A DNA stretch of 64,000 nucleotides from Candidatus Gastranaerophilales bacterium (GCA_944325525.1 CALVAK010000007.1:1-64000), one strand, 5' to 3'; numbered from the stretch's first letter, positions 1 to 9,105 are shown. The notes: generated by a model not told the origin, from the sequence alone. Numbers and translations: made by a program.

Positions 1-10
1 AAATAAAGAA

Positions 11-171
11 ATCAGTAATGTAATCGCAGCTTAGATATTCCGTTTCTATTTTGTTAATTTCAACCGGAAGCTTTGCAACTCGGCTAACGCCTCAAACAGA
101 CAAAGCTCTGACAATGTTTCAATAAACAAAATAACGAAACTCCATATATATCTGCTCTTACATCACTGCTT
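11..171. repeat. Palindromic repeat family P1, copy 1
   Basis: About 160 bp, followed exactly 200 bp later by a near-identical copy and found again near 19.34 kb. The ends are inverted: AGTAATGTAA on the left against TTACATCACT on the right. Further inward, TCTATTTTGTT faces AACAAAATAACG, so the unit can fold into one long imperfect hairpin. The apical part (about 78-111) contains CGGCTAACGCCTCAAACAGA, which resembles the loop of family P2. No reading frame of note. Function unknown; it could be a non-autonomous mobile palindrome or a structured RNA. Confidence 0.8.
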
Positions 172-210
172 CTTTTAATCTAATAAAAAAATAATAAAAA
201 AAATAAAGAA

Positions 211-371
211 ATCAGTAATGTAATCGCAGCTTAGATATTCCGTTTCTATTTTGTTAATTTCAACCGGAAGCTTTGCAACTCGGCTAACGCCTCAAACAGA
301 CAAAGCTCTGACAATGTTTCAATAAACAAAATAACGAAACTCCATATATAGCTGCTCTTACATTACTGCTT
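211..371. repeat. Palindromic repeat family P1, copy 2
   Basis: Tandem copy of the 11-171 unit, offset by 200 bp including an A-rich linker of about 40 bp. The terminal arms AGTAATGTAA and TTACATTACT are a perfect inverted pair here, slightly better than in copy 1, and GCAGC near the left end faces GCTGC near the right end. The few differences between copies fall mostly in the stems. The stretch 372-432 after it holds nothing I can recognise. Confidence 0.8.
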
Positions 372-432
372 TCTTTAAATCGAATATAGTATGTTGGGTT
401 TTAATTCTATAAAGAAAAGAATAAATAAGAGT

Positions 433-571
433 AAGACCACATGCCGGAATGACAGAGCCATTCACGGTAAACCGCAAGTTCTTAGAGAGCGGTAGCGAAC
501 TTAGAACTGCGAGTGAGAGTCCAAAAAAAAAAGACACATAAATGTGTCATAAATGCCTTGGGCCGGACTTG
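433..571. repeat. Duplicated block with a tRNA-Leu 3'-end fragment (left copy)
   Basis: 139 bp that recur at 611-749 with one mismatch. The block includes a hairpin built on GAATG..CATTC, an AGTTC..GAACT hairpin around GAGCGGTAGCGAA, a rho-independent terminator (GACACA..TGTGTC with a ten-base T run on the minus strand), and at 554-571 the last 18 bases of a tRNA-Leu gene. The fragment then diverges, so it is not a functional tRNA. A duplicated tRNA 3' end is the usual footprint of a tRNA-targeting integrative element or of an unequal tandem duplication. Confidence 0.8.
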
Positions 572-610
572 TGCGGGATTGTCCGTGAGAGCAGAAGCTC
601 GAACGGAAAC

Positions 611-749
611 AAGACCACATGCCGGAATGGCAGAGCCATTCACGGTAAACCGCAAGTTCTTAGAGAGCGGTAGCGAACTTAGAACTGCGAGTGAGAGTCC
701 AAAAAAAAAAGACACATAAATGTGTCATAAATGCCTTGGGCCGGACTTG
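611..749. repeat. Duplicated block overlapping the intact tRNA-Leu 3' end (right copy)
   Basis: Second copy of the 433-571 block, sharing its right end with the genuine tRNA-Leu gene. The hairpin GAATGGC-AGA-GCCATTC is perfect here and has one mismatch in the left copy. The 39-bp sequence between the copies (572-610) is unique and shows no gene. Confidence 0.8.
698..728 (-). terminator. Terminator downstream of tRNA-Leu
   Basis: Read on the minus strand: GACACA, a four-base loop, TGTGTC, then ten T. It lies directly after the tRNA-Leu 3' end. The same structure is repeated at about 520-548 in the duplicated block. Confidence 0.8.
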
Positions 750-817
750 AACCGGCACTGGGTTTGACCCCAATTGGATTTTAAGTCCAACGCGTCTACC
801 ACTTCCGCCACCAAGGC
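732..817 (-). tRNA. tRNA-Leu (UAA)
   Basis: Minus-strand cloverleaf of 86 nt with a long variable arm, as in class II tRNAs. The acceptor GCCTTGG pairs with CCAAGGC, the discriminator is A, and the T arm contains GGTTCAAGTCC. The anticodon loop CTTAAAA gives anticodon TAA. CCA is not encoded. The last 18 bases are duplicated at 554-571. Confidence 0.93.
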
Positions 818-1037
818 TTGTTCATTGAGTAATATAATATAAAAAAAAAATTATGTAAAGAAAAATATTTAATAAAGAATATGTATTTATATTTATATAA
901 AAACAAAAAATTGTTGTTAAAAACCCGTTAATTATGATAGAATTACTACTATAAGTAATAGATATAAAAAATTAAAATGAATTAAATATAAATTAAAAAG
1001 TATAAAAATATTTAATATAGTGCATTAATTTGTATTA

Positions 1038-2588
1038 ATGCACATAGGAAGAACGAGGTATAGGAAAATTAATATTGATATTAATACATTAATTATACTT
1101 TTTACGGTTTTGCTATTAGCCTGCTGGTTATTATGGCGTGATTCCAAAAAAGAGCAAAAAGAGAAAACGGAATTGCTTCAGAATATGGAAGAAAAAAATA
1201 GTCTGTATAAAAAAGAAGCAATGATAGCAGCTAAAGAAGCCGTACAAAAGGATATTGAAAAATTTCAGGAAGAAACAAAAGAAAGACGACAAGAATTATC
1301 GAGATTAGAAACAAAGTTAACAAAAAAAGAAGAACTGCTGGAAGATAAAGAAATGCAGCTGACGAATAAAGAATCAGAGCTGCAAAGAAAAATGGATGAA
1401 GTCTTAGATAAAGAAGATTATCTTGCAGAACTTGTTCAAAAACAGATGGAAGAACTTGAACGAATATCCGGATTATCGTCAGAAGAAGCTAAAAATTTGC
1501 TGTTAGAACAACTAAAAATGGATTTACAGCAAGAAGCAAATACGTTAATAAGAGAAAATGAAAATCATATAAAAGAAGTTGCTGACGAAAAAGCAAGAGA
1601 AATACTTACAACAGTTATGCAAAGATGTGTAATTGATCAGGTGGTAGAATCAACTGTGTCATCAGTAAGTTTGCCTTCTGACGAAATGAAAGGAAGAATC
1701 ATAGGTAGAGAAGGCAGAAATATAAGAACACTTGAAACATTAACGGGAGTTGATTTGATAATTGATGATACTCCTGAAGCGGTAGTCTTATCTTGTTTTG
1801 ATCCGGTAAGAAGAGAGATAGCAAAGCTCGCACTGGAAAAACTTGTTGCAGACGGTAGAATTCATCCTGTTCGTATTGAAGAAATGGTTGAAAAATCAAG
1901 ATTAGAAATAGAACAAAAAATAAAAAAAGAAGGTGAAAATGCTGCAATGGAAATGGGCATTATGAACCTTAATAAAGAACTTGTAAAAACTCTTGGTAGA
2001 TTGTATTACAGAACAAGTTACGGGCAGAATGTACTGCAGCATTCATTAGAAGTAGGGCACATTGCCGGAATGATAGCAGCCGAAATAGGTGCAAATGTTA
2101 AAATTGCAAAAAGGGCAGGGCTTTTGCATGATATAGGAAAGGCAGTAGACCAGACACAAGAAGGAACACATATAGAACTTGGTGTTGAACTGGCGAGAAA
2201 ATACGGTGAAAAAGAAGAAATAATTCATGCAATAGAGGCACATCATGATGACGTTACGGCGAACTCAATAGAAGCGGTGCTGGTAAAATTAGCTGATGCA
2301 ATATCAGCAGGAAGACCCGGTTCAAGAAGAGATACTCTTGAAATATATATAAAAAGATTACAAAAACTTGAAGAAATTGCATTAAGCTATGAAGGAATAA
2401 AACAATCTTTTGCTGTACAGGCAGGAAGAGAAGTACGTGTTATCGTTCAGCCGGATAAATTTGATGATGTTGCAAGTGCTAGATTAGCAAGAGATATTGC
2501 AAACAGAATAGAAGAAGAGCTTGATTATCCGGGACAAATCAGGGTTACTGTTGTAAGAGAGATAAGAACAACTGAAATAGCAAAATAA
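1038..2588 (+). CDS. rny: Ribonuclease Y
   Basis: 516 residues, the usual length for the membrane-anchored endoribonuclease that starts mRNA decay. Order of parts: one N-terminal membrane helix (about 14-32), a long Glu/Lys-rich coiled coil to about 190, a KH RNA-binding domain with the [12 protein letters not shown] motif, then an HD phosphohydrolase domain with the metal-binding pair in LLHDIGK near residue 364. The next gene, a YmdB-type phosphoesterase, is a conserved neighbour of rny in many bacteria. No clear Shine-Dalgarno precedes this ATG; the leader is very AT-rich. Nothing in the protein looks damaged. Confidence 0.96.
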   Translation: MHIGRTRYRKINIDINTLIILFTVLLLACWLLWRDSKKEQKEKTELLQNMEEKNSLYKKEAMIAAKEAVQKDIEKFQEETKERRQELSRLETKLTKKEELLEDKEMQLTNKESELQRKMDEVLDKEDYLAELVQKQMEELERISGLSSEEAKNLLLEQLKMDLQQEANTLIRENENHIKEVADEKAREILTTVMQRCVIDQVVESTVSSVSLPSDEMKGRIIGREGRNIRTLETLTGVDLIIDDTPEAVVLSCFDPVRREIAKLALEKLVADGRIHPVRIEEMVEKSRLEIEQKIKKEGENAAMEMGIMNLNKELVKTLGRLYYRTSYGQNVLQHSLEVGHIAGMIAAEIGANVKIAKRAGLLHDIGKAVDQTQEGTHIELGVELARKYGEKEEIIHAIEAHHDDVTANSIEAVLVKLADAISAGRPGSRRDTLEIYIKRLQKLEEIALSYEGIKQSFAVQAGREVRVIVQPDKFDDVASARLARDIANRIEEELDYPGQIRVTVVREIRTTEIAK

Positions 2589-2622
2589 TGATTTCAGTCA
2601 AGAAATTCAATAGTAATAGTTA

Positions 2623-3462
2623 ATGATAGCAAATAAAGTCATGGCAGATAAAATAAAAATAATGTTTTTAGGTGATATTGTCGGAAAACCCGGCAGAATT
2701 GCCGTAAAAAAATATTTATCAGATCCGCAGAACAGGGCAGATTTTATAATAGCAAATGCAGAAAATGCTTCACATGGCTTCGGGTTAACTCAAAAAAATT
2801 ACAATGAATTATTATCTTACGGCATTGATTGTTTTACTTCTGGAAACCATATATGGGATAAAAGGGAAATTTTTAAATATATACAATCAGCAGATAAATT
2901 AATAAGACCTGTAAATTATCCTGAGAACACTCCCGGAGCCGGATATGGTATTTTTGATAAACAAAGTTTTAAAGTAGGTGTAATAAATGTATTGGGCAGA
3001 ACATTTATGAACCTGATAGATTCTCCTTGGGATGTGGTTGAAAGAGCAATAGATAAAATAAAACAAGAAACACCGATTATAATAATAGATATACACGCAG
3101 AAGCTACGGCAGAAAAAATTTGTATAGGAAAATATTTTGCGAAAAAAGGAGTATCAGGAATTTTTGGCACTCACACTCATGTACAAACTGCAGATGAAGA
3201 AATATTTGAAAGTTGTTGCGGGTATATAACTGATGCAGGATTTTGCGGAGATGCAAACGGCGTAATAGGAATGGATTATGAAGTATCGGTTAAACGTCTA
3301 ATATCATCAATTCCCGATAGACTGGATGTTGCTGATTCCGGATATTCCATTGTTAACGGTGTTGTTATTACCGTTGATGTTTTAACAGGAAAAACGGAAA
3401 AAATAGAAAGAATTAATAAACGAATAAATATAAAAGAGGAAAATGATATTATGAAAGGATAA
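2623..3462 (+). CDS. YmdB-family metallophosphoesterase
   Basis: About 275 residues matching the YmdB/TIGR00282 family, dinuclear-metal phosphodiesterases able to hydrolyse 2',3'-cyclic nucleotides in characterised members. Visible metal and active-site motifs: GDIVGKPGR near the N-terminus, NAENASHGFG, SGNHIWDKRE, DIHAEATAEK and GTHTHVQTADE. It lies 34 bp after rny, an arrangement seen in many genomes, which suggests a shared role in RNA turnover. The start is uncertain: MADKIKI at 2641 is an equally good start, and neither has a strong ribosome site. Confidence 0.9.
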   Translation: MIANKVMADKIKIMFLGDIVGKPGRIAVKKYLSDPQNRADFIIANAENASHGFGLTQKNYNELLSYGIDCFTSGNHIWDKREIFKYIQSADKLIRPVNYPENTPGAGYGIFDKQSFKVGVINVLGRTFMNLIDSPWDVVERAIDKIKQETPIIIIDIHAEATAEKICIGKYFAKKGVSGIFGTHTHVQTADEEIFESCCGYITDAGFCGDANGVIGMDYEVSVKRLISSIPDRLDVADSGYSIVNGVVITVDVLTGKTEKIERINKRINIKEENDIMKG

Positions 3463-3466
3463 GAAA

Positions 3467-4312
3467 GTGAAAGTCGATTTACATATCCATACGTCTTTTT
3501 CTGACGGCACTTTTTCTCCAGAAAAAATTGTCGATACAGCAAAAGATGCAGGGCTTGGTGCGATTGCAATTACAGACCACGATAATGTGCTTTCGTACGA
3601 TATTGCCAGAGAATATGCAAAAGATAAATCAATAGAAATACTACCGGGTGTTGAAATAAATACAATATATAAAGGATATGAAGTTCACATTCTGGGATAT
3701 TTTATGGACTTAAATAACAGTGATTTTCAGAAATTAATAAAATCACAGCAGCAGGCACGTGTAAAACAAACGAAAGAGATAATAGCTTTACTTGCAAAAA
3801 AAGAAGGCATAAAGATAACTTACGAAAGTATAACGAAACAAGTAGCTCCCGGCGGCAGTATAGGAAGACCTCATATTGCGAAAGCAATAACAACAGCTGG
3901 TGGAACTTCCAGTGTTATAGAAGCATATAATAAATATATAAATGATGAATCAAATGTTTATGTGCAAAGAAAGACAGTAACACCATTTGATGCTGTTGAA
4001 GTAATATATGATGCCGGCGGTATACCTGTTTTTGCTCATCCGTTTGATGTTGATATTGCTGATCAGTTAACAAAAGAAATGATGAATTTTGGTTTAAGAG
4101 GATTGGAAGCATATCACAGAAAACATTCTCCTGCGATAATTGAGTATTTTTCGACTCTGGCTGAGAAATACGGGTTAATTATTACCGGCGGTTCTGATTT
4201 TCATGCTCCGAATCCTGTAAATGGCAATATAATTATGGGTAAAAACTTTGTGCCAGACTGGATTTATGATGAACTTATGAAAGAAAAACGAAGAATGGAA
4301 CTTGCAAGATGA
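3467..4312 (+). CDS. PHP-domain phosphoesterase (TrpH/YciV-like)
   Basis: 281 residues. The polymerase-and-histidinol-phosphatase metal motifs are all present: DLHIHTSFSDGT at the start, ITDHDN, the EINT glutamate, AHPFD and GSDFHAP near the end. Members of this subgroup include 3',5'-nucleotide bisphosphate phosphatases and RNase AM, which trims 5' ends of RNA. With rny and the YmdB-like gene just upstream, a nucleotide or RNA-processing role is a reasonable inference, but the exact substrate cannot be read from the sequence. It starts 4 bp after the previous stop and overlaps the next gene by ATGA, so the three are probably co-transcribed. Confidence 0.85.
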   Translation: MKVDLHIHTSFSDGTFSPEKIVDTAKDAGLGAIAITDHDNVLSYDIAREYAKDKSIEILPGVEINTIYKGYEVHILGYFMDLNNSDFQKLIKSQQQARVKQTKEIIALLAKKEGIKITYESITKQVAPGGSIGRPHIAKAITTAGGTSSVIEAYNKYINDESNVYVQRKTVTPFDAVEVIYDAGGIPVFAHPFDVDIADQLTKEMMNFGLRGLEAYHRKHSPAIIEYFSTLAEKYGLIITGGSDFHAPNPVNGNIIMGKNFVPDWIYDELMKEKRRMELAR

Positions 4313-4944
4313 AAAATTTTTCATTCAGTACATTTAATGTTTTTTCAATACTCGTAATTATTATATTAATAGTATTAATATTGCTTCCGTTTAATCTTAT
4401 AAATATGGAACAGGCGGAGAGAATAGCCAAATGGAAATCTGTATACGAAGAATTAAAATATTCTTTTGAACTTGTTAATTTGCATGAAGGCAGCATTATT
4501 CCGACTCCGGAAGAAGCAGGAAAAATTATTACTGATGAATATATAATGACAAGATTTATCCCGTATTTTAATTTTAAGGATGATAATATATTCAATCCTT
4601 ATAAACACGGTTACCGTAAAATGAATGGCAGTCCTGTTATAAAAACGTCACAGTTTTATTTTAATAGATTTTTGATGAGAAAAGATGGAGTCTTAATAGG
4701 AGTAAAAGAAAATCCCAAAGCTGGATTAAATGAAAATCAGCCTTTATATTATATGTTTGTTGATATAAACGGAATAAAAAAACCGAACAGAATCGGACAG
4801 GATATATTTGTAATAAATATTTTTAAAACACAAATTAAAGCTCTTGGTGACGGAAAGAAACAAAGAGTTTTGAAAACCAATTGTTCGCCTATAGGAAACG
4901 GATTATATTGCAGTGAATATTATCTGCGTGGAGGTCGGTTTTGA
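4309..4944 (+). CDS. Pseudopilin-like membrane protein
   Basis: 211 residues. An N-terminal hydrophobic helix (about 9-30) is followed by a polar domain ending in a Cys-containing tail (NCSPIG..YCSEYYLRGGRF). The segment FVDINGIKKPNRIGQDIFVI is the kind of DxNGxKxPNxxGxD block seen in the globular domain of pilin-like proteins of uncultured gut Melainabacteria. The usual cleavage glycine and Glu-5 are not obvious, so it may be a divergent pseudopilin or a pilus-associated anchor protein. The ATGA overlap with the PHP gene suggests translational coupling to an unrelated enzyme. Confidence 0.55.
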   Translation: MKNFSFSTFNVFSILVIIILIVLILLPFNLINMEQAERIAKWKSVYEELKYSFELVNLHEGSIIPTPEEAGKIITDEYIMTRFIPYFNFKDDNIFNPYKHGYRKMNGSPVIKTSQFYFNRFLMRKDGVLIGVKENPKAGLNENQPLYYMFVDINGIKKPNRIGQDIFVINIFKTQIKALGDGKKQRVLKTNCSPIGNGLYCSEYYLRGGRF

Positions 4945-5060
4945 TATAAGATATTATTTTTTTATATGGAATTTTGTAATCATAAAGAAAATATTGTAAA
5001 ATAAAGAGAAGTAAAAAATATCTAAATACCACTAATTAATACATTATTAAGGAGAAAAAA

Positions 5061-7709
5061 ATGACAGAAAAGAGAGTTTGGTTGTTCAAGGAAGGTAATG
5101 CTTCAATGAGAAATCTTTTAGGCGGAAAGGGTGCAAATCTTGCAGAAATGACCAATTTAGATTTGCCTGTTCCTCCGGGGCTTACTATTACCACAGAAAC
5201 ATGTATGGATTACATAAATAATGGTAACAAAATGCCTGAAGGTTTAATGGATGAAGTTAAACAAAAACTTAAAGACGTTGAAGCCCAAGCAGGAAAGAAG
5301 TTCGGAGATAAACAAAATCCTTTGCTTGTTTCTGTACGTTCAGGAGCAAGAGTTTCTATGCCAGGTATGATGGAAACCATTTTGAATCTGGGTTTAAATG
5401 ATGAAACAGTAGAAGCGATGATAAAATTAACTAATAATCCTAGATTCTGCTATGATAGCTACCGTCGTTTTCTCACTATGTTTGGTTCGGTAGCGTGGGA
5501 AATGGACAGGCAAAAATATTTTGAGTCTGAAGTTGAAAAAGTAAAAGAACGTGAAGGAGTAAAATCAGATACCGAAGTTTCTGCAGAAGGATGGAAGTCT
5601 TTAATTCCGATATATAAAAAAGTAATAAAAGAAGTTACGGGAAAAGAATTTCCGCAAGATCCTTATGTTCAATTGCAGGAAGCTATTGAGGCCGTATTTA
5701 GATCGTGGAATATACCCCGTGCTGTTGCATACAGAAATATGAATAAAATAGACCATAACTTTGGTACTGCAGTTAATGTTCAGACAATGGTTTTCGGAAA
5801 CATGGGTGATGACTGTGCAACAGGAGTTTCGTTTACACGTAATCCGGCAACAGGTGAAAATAAATTTTACGGAGAATACCTTACAAATGCACAAGGTGAA
5901 GACGTTGTTGCTGGTATAAGAACACCAAAACCTATTGCCATGCTTGAAACTGAAATGCCTGATTTATATAAACAGTATGTTGATATAGCTAAAAAATTGG
6001 AGCTTGGTTATAAAGATGTTCAGGATATGGAATTTACAATAGAAAAAGGTAAATTGTATATTCTGCAAACAAGAAACGGTAAGAGAACAGCTGCTGCTGC
6101 CGTAAAAATTGCTGTAGATATGTGCGAAGAAGGAATTATAACAAAAGAAAGAGCAATACAACTGGTTGATCCATATACGGTTAATCAAATTTTGCTTCCT
6201 TGCTTTGATGCAAAGGCAGTAGCAGAAGCACGGAAAATAGGACAGGGGGTAAATGCATCTCCCGGAGCTGCAGTAGGTAAAATCGTATTTGATACAGAAG
6301 AAGCAGCACAAAGAGGTAGTGCAGGAGAAAAAGTAATACTTGTTCGTGTTGAGACTTGCCCGGATGATATTCACGGTATGGCAGTATCTCAAGGTGTCTT
6401 AACATTAAGAGGTGGAGCTACTTCTCATGCTGCTGTTGTTGCAAAAGGCATGGGTAAACCATGTGTTTCAGGTTGTGAAGATATTAAAATAGATCTTAAT
6501 AACGAAACTTTAACCGGAGCAGATGGAAGTATATATCACAAAAACGATATTATTTCGCTTGATGGCGGTAAAGGTATTGTTATGGCAGGAGAAGTAAAAC
6601 TCGTTGAAGCTAAAATTGATGATAACTGGAATAAATTCTTCTCGTGGGTTGATGAAATTAAACAAATGAAAGTTGAAGCTAATGCAGATACACCTAAAGA
6701 TATAGAGAATGCTAAGAAATTTGGTGCAGAGGGTGTAGGACTTTGCAGAACAGAACACATGTTTATGGATCCGGATAGATTGCCTTGGGTTCAAAAAATG
6801 ATAATAGCAGGAACTCCTGAGGCAAGGAAAGAAGCATTAGATAAATTACTTCCTATGCAATATTCAGATTTCTATGCAATGTTTAAAGCTCTGGGTGATA
6901 AACCGCTTACCGTAAGACTTTTGGATCCGCCGCTTCACGAATTCCTGCCTTCAAAAGAAGATTTAATCGCTGAAGTCGCAGCATTGAAGGCTCTTGGTAA
7001 AGATGCAAAAGAAAAAGAAGAACTTCTTCATGTTGTTGAAAGTTTGTCAGAGGCAAATCCTATGATGGGCTTAAGAGGATGTCGTTTAGGATTAACATAT
7101 CCTGAAATTAATGAAATGCAGGTAAGAGCAATTTTTGAAGCATGCTGTGATTTGAAAAAAGAAGGTGTAGCCGTAAAACCCTGGGTTATGGTTCCTTTAA
7201 TCGGGCATGTTAACGAACTTAAAGTTGCAAAAGATATTTTAGTTCGTGTTGCTAAAGATGTTATGAAGGAAAAAGGCGTTGAAGTCGAGTACAAATTTGG
7301 CACAATGATTGAAATCCCAAGAGCTGCTCTAACTGCTGATGAAGTTGCAGAATATGCAGAATTCTTCTCATTCGGAACAAACGATTTAACACAAATGACT
7401 TTCGGATATTCAAGAGATGATGCTGAAGGTAAATTCTTGAATCGTTACGTGGAACAGAAAATTCTTCCAGCTAATCCATTTGAAACACTTGATACAAAAG
7501 GTGTAGGACAATTAATTGAAATGGCAATGGAAAAAGGTAAAAAAGAAAATCCTTCACTTGTAGGTGGTGTTTGTGGAGAACACGGTGGAGATCCTGACAG
7601 CGTAAAATTCTGCCACAAAATCGGTTTAAATTATGTTTCATGTTCACCTTTCAGAATTCCGCAGGCAAGACTTGCTGCAGCTCAAGCAGTAATTGAACAA
7701 TCTAAATAA
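5061..7709 (+). CDS. ppdK: Pyruvate, phosphate dikinase
   Basis: 882 residues, full length for PPDK, which interconverts pyruvate + ATP + phosphate and PEP + AMP + PPi. The N-terminal ATP-grasp domain starts with GGKGANLAEM and contains SVRSGARVSMPGMM. The swivelling phosphohistidine domain has GGATSHAAVVAKGMGKPCVSG. The C-terminal PEP-binding barrel has EGVGLCRTEHMF and ends with the Cys-containing GGVCGEHGGDP. A clear AAGGAG precedes the ATG and a strong terminator follows, so it is a single-gene unit. PPDK here points to PPi-linked glycolysis or gluconeogenesis. Confidence 0.97.
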   Translation: MTEKRVWLFKEGNASMRNLLGGKGANLAEMTNLDLPVPPGLTITTETCMDYINNGNKMPEGLMDEVKQKLKDVEAQAGKKFGDKQNPLLVSVRSGARVSMPGMMETILNLGLNDETVEAMIKLTNNPRFCYDSYRRFLTMFGSVAWEMDRQKYFESEVEKVKEREGVKSDTEVSAEGWKSLIPIYKKVIKEVTGKEFPQDPYVQLQEAIEAVFRSWNIPRAVAYRNMNKIDHNFGTAVNVQTMVFGNMGDDCATGVSFTRNPATGENKFYGEYLTNAQGEDVVAGIRTPKPIAMLETEMPDLYKQYVDIAKKLELGYKDVQDMEFTIEKGKLYILQTRNGKRTAAAAVKIAVDMCEEGIITKERAIQLVDPYTVNQILLPCFDAKAVAEARKIGQGVNASPGAAVGKIVFDTEEAAQRGSAGEKVILVRVETCPDDIHGMAVSQGVLTLRGGATSHAAVVAKGMGKPCVSGCEDIKIDLNNETLTGADGSIYHKNDIISLDGGKGIVMAGEVKLVEAKIDDNWNKFFSWVDEIKQMKVEANADTPKDIENAKKFGAEGVGLCRTEHMFMDPDRLPWVQKMIIAGTPEARKEALDKLLPMQYSDFYAMFKALGDKPLTVRLLDPPLHEFLPSKEDLIAEVAALKALGKDAKEKEELLHVVESLSEANPMMGLRGCRLGLTYPEINEMQVRAIFEACCDLKKEGVAVKPWVMVPLIGHVNELKVAKDILVRVAKDVMKEKGVEVEYKFGTMIEIPRAALTADEVAEYAEFFSFGTNDLTQMTFGYSRDDAEGKFLNRYVEQKILPANPFETLDTKGVGQLIEMAMEKGKKENPSLVGGVCGEHGGDPDSVKFCHKIGLNYVSCSPFRIPQARLAAAQAVIEQSK

Positions 7710-7731
7710 TTAATTTATATTGTTGTTTTGG

Positions 7732-7766
7732 AAACAGGAGAAGTAAAAAATTTCTCCTGTTTTTTA
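7732..7766 (+). terminator. Terminator of ppdK
   Basis: AAACAGGAGAA pairs perfectly with TTCTCCTGTTT across a nine-base A-rich loop and runs into TTTTT. It lies 22 bp after the ppdK stop codon. Confidence 0.9.
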
Positions 7767-7776
7767 TATAATATTT

Positions 7777-8000
7777 TGTCCGAACAAAATTTTACGATAA
7801 GCGGATTGCGAGCAGAGGCTTAAGGGCTTGCGAGGAGCGAAATTCCGTAGAGTAAAACTCAAGGAAGTGAGGGCAAAGGTGAATGGGAGCGGTAGCGAAA
7901 TGAACCACTTGCCCGAGAGGAAGGAATTTCAAGACAGCAAGACGGGAGCCGTTTAATGCGAGCAATCAAGCAGCTAGAGGTGTGAGTGAATTTTTTGAGT
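7777..8000. repeat. Composite palindromic element C1 with embedded D1
   Basis: Fills much of the 364-bp gene-free stretch between ppdK and the CheW-like gene. The outer ends TTTTACGATAAGC and GTGAGTGAATTTTTT match the ends of a short element at 14.67 kb. The interior (7834-7917) matches the glnA leader at 24.29 kb. GAAATTCC at about 7840 pairs with GGAATTTC at about 7923, and GGGCAA..GTG pairs with CAC..TTGCCC inside that. Several nested stems suggest a structured RNA or a decayed mobile palindrome. The small ORF reading through it looks accidental. Confidence 0.65.
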
Positions 8001-8020
8001 GGCGTATTTAAAAGGTGAGT

Positions 8021-8056
8021 ATTAAAGTGGAAATGTTGAATTTTCACTTTAATACG
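8021..8056. terminator. Hairpin upstream of the CheW gene stop
   Basis: ATTAAAGTGGAAA faces TTTTCACTTTAAT across a short loop. It lies just beyond the 3' end of the minus-strand CheW-like gene and could terminate it, but the T run is short. ACACTAGATT just after it recurs in related form near 14.73 and 14.79 kb. Confidence 0.5.
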
Positions 8057-8073
8057 ACACTAGATTGAATTTC

Positions 8074-9105
8074 TTATTCAATAGTTATATATAACCTTTC
8101 ATCATTTATTATTTTTTCTATATTAATAATGCTGTATAAAATATTATCTTCTATAAATTCTGAGAATATATATTTTGAATTTTCATCGGTTAATCTGTTG
8201 GCTTTTACATTTGCTATACTTTTAATATATTTAATTTCATCAACAAGAAGAGCAATATTAAAATTTTTACCTTCAACAATTATTAGTTTATTACTTTCGG
8301 TTGAATTTTTTGAGTTGTTATTTAAGAACTTTTTTAAATCAACAACGACAAGAAAATCACCTTTAATATTTATCAATCCTTTAATAAAATCTTCTGTATA
8401 AGGAAGCTTTGTGATATTAAATCTTTTTATTGAAGTAAATTCTTTAACATATTTAATGTCTAAACAATAATCATGATTTTCCAGAGAAAAGAAAATATAT
8501 TGATTAGTTATATTCTGATCAAAAGAAAAAGAAAAAATTTCCTGTTTTTTAGGAATTTGATTACTTCTTAATTTTAATATTTGTTTTGATTTTTCATCTT
8601 TAGGAAACAGTTCAAGATAGTTAATTTTATTTTCTTGCATTGATGAATGAGAAATTGATTTTTCAAGAATATTTATATCAATGATATTAACCAAATCGTT
8701 ATCATTTTTATATACATATTTTATAATTGATTTATCATCATCAAAAGGCAGAGGCTGCAGCATTGTTTTATGAATATTTAATATATTTGCAATAGATTCA
8801 GTATGAATTGCAAAACAGTTGCCTTCAACACATACAACTATTAGCTGGTTGTTTATTGAAAATTCTGAAGGGGTAAACCCCAGGCTCGGACAAATATCAA
8901 TAACCTTAATCATCAGTCCTTTATAATTAAAAATTCCTATTATTCCTTCAGGTGCAACCTGTACTATTTCAATATCCGGAATATTTATAATTTCAAGCAC
9001 ATCTTTTATATTTATTGCGTATTGTTTCTCTTTTATATAAAAAGCAATATAATAATCGAGAGATTCAAGAGTATTTAATGTTTGAAATGTATAATCGTTG
9101 TTCAT
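8074..9105 (-). CDS. Tandem CheW-domain chemotaxis coupling protein
   Basis: 343 residues containing two CheW-like domains (about 17-150 and 205-340) separated by a Lys/Ser-rich linker. Each repeat has the pattern YIAF/YIFFSL..Y.I.IKDV..I followed by I.G(I/L)(F/I)N(Y/I)KG and a VxD strand. CheW adaptors connect chemoreceptors to CheA; a two-domain version could bridge two signalling units. It is divergent from the receptor gene, with a 93-bp shared promoter region, and the CheA gene follows on the other side, so the three form one cluster. No clear ribosome site is visible. Confidence 0.82.
   Translation of the reverse strand: MNNDYTFQTLNTLESLDYYIAFYIKEKQYAINIKDVLEIINIPDIEIVQVAPEGIIGIFNYKGLMIKVIDICPSLGFTPSEFSINNQLIVVCVEGNCFAIHTESIANILNIHKTMLQPLPFDDDKSIIKYVYKNDNDLVNIIDINILEKSISHSSMQENKINYLELFPKDEKSKQILKLRSNQIPKKQEIFSFSFDQNITNQYIFFSLENHDYCLDIKYVKEFTSIKRFNITKLPYTEDFIKGLINIKGDFLVVVDLKKFLNNNSKNSTESNKLIIVEGKNFNIALLVDEIKYIKSIANVKANRLTDENSKYIFSEFIEDNILYSIINIEKIINDERLYITIE

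Noticed and set aside
572-610. Self-cleaving ribozyme between the duplicated blocks
   Set aside because: A GAAAC-like end suggested a hammerhead, but the CUGAUGA core is missing.
482-719. Two ORFs of 68-77 residues near tRNA-Leu
   Set aside because: They run through duplicated hairpin, terminator and tRNA sequence and have no ribosome site.
7859-8047. 62-residue minus-strand ORF over element C1/D1
   Set aside because: Antisense to a structured repeat; composition follows the repeat.
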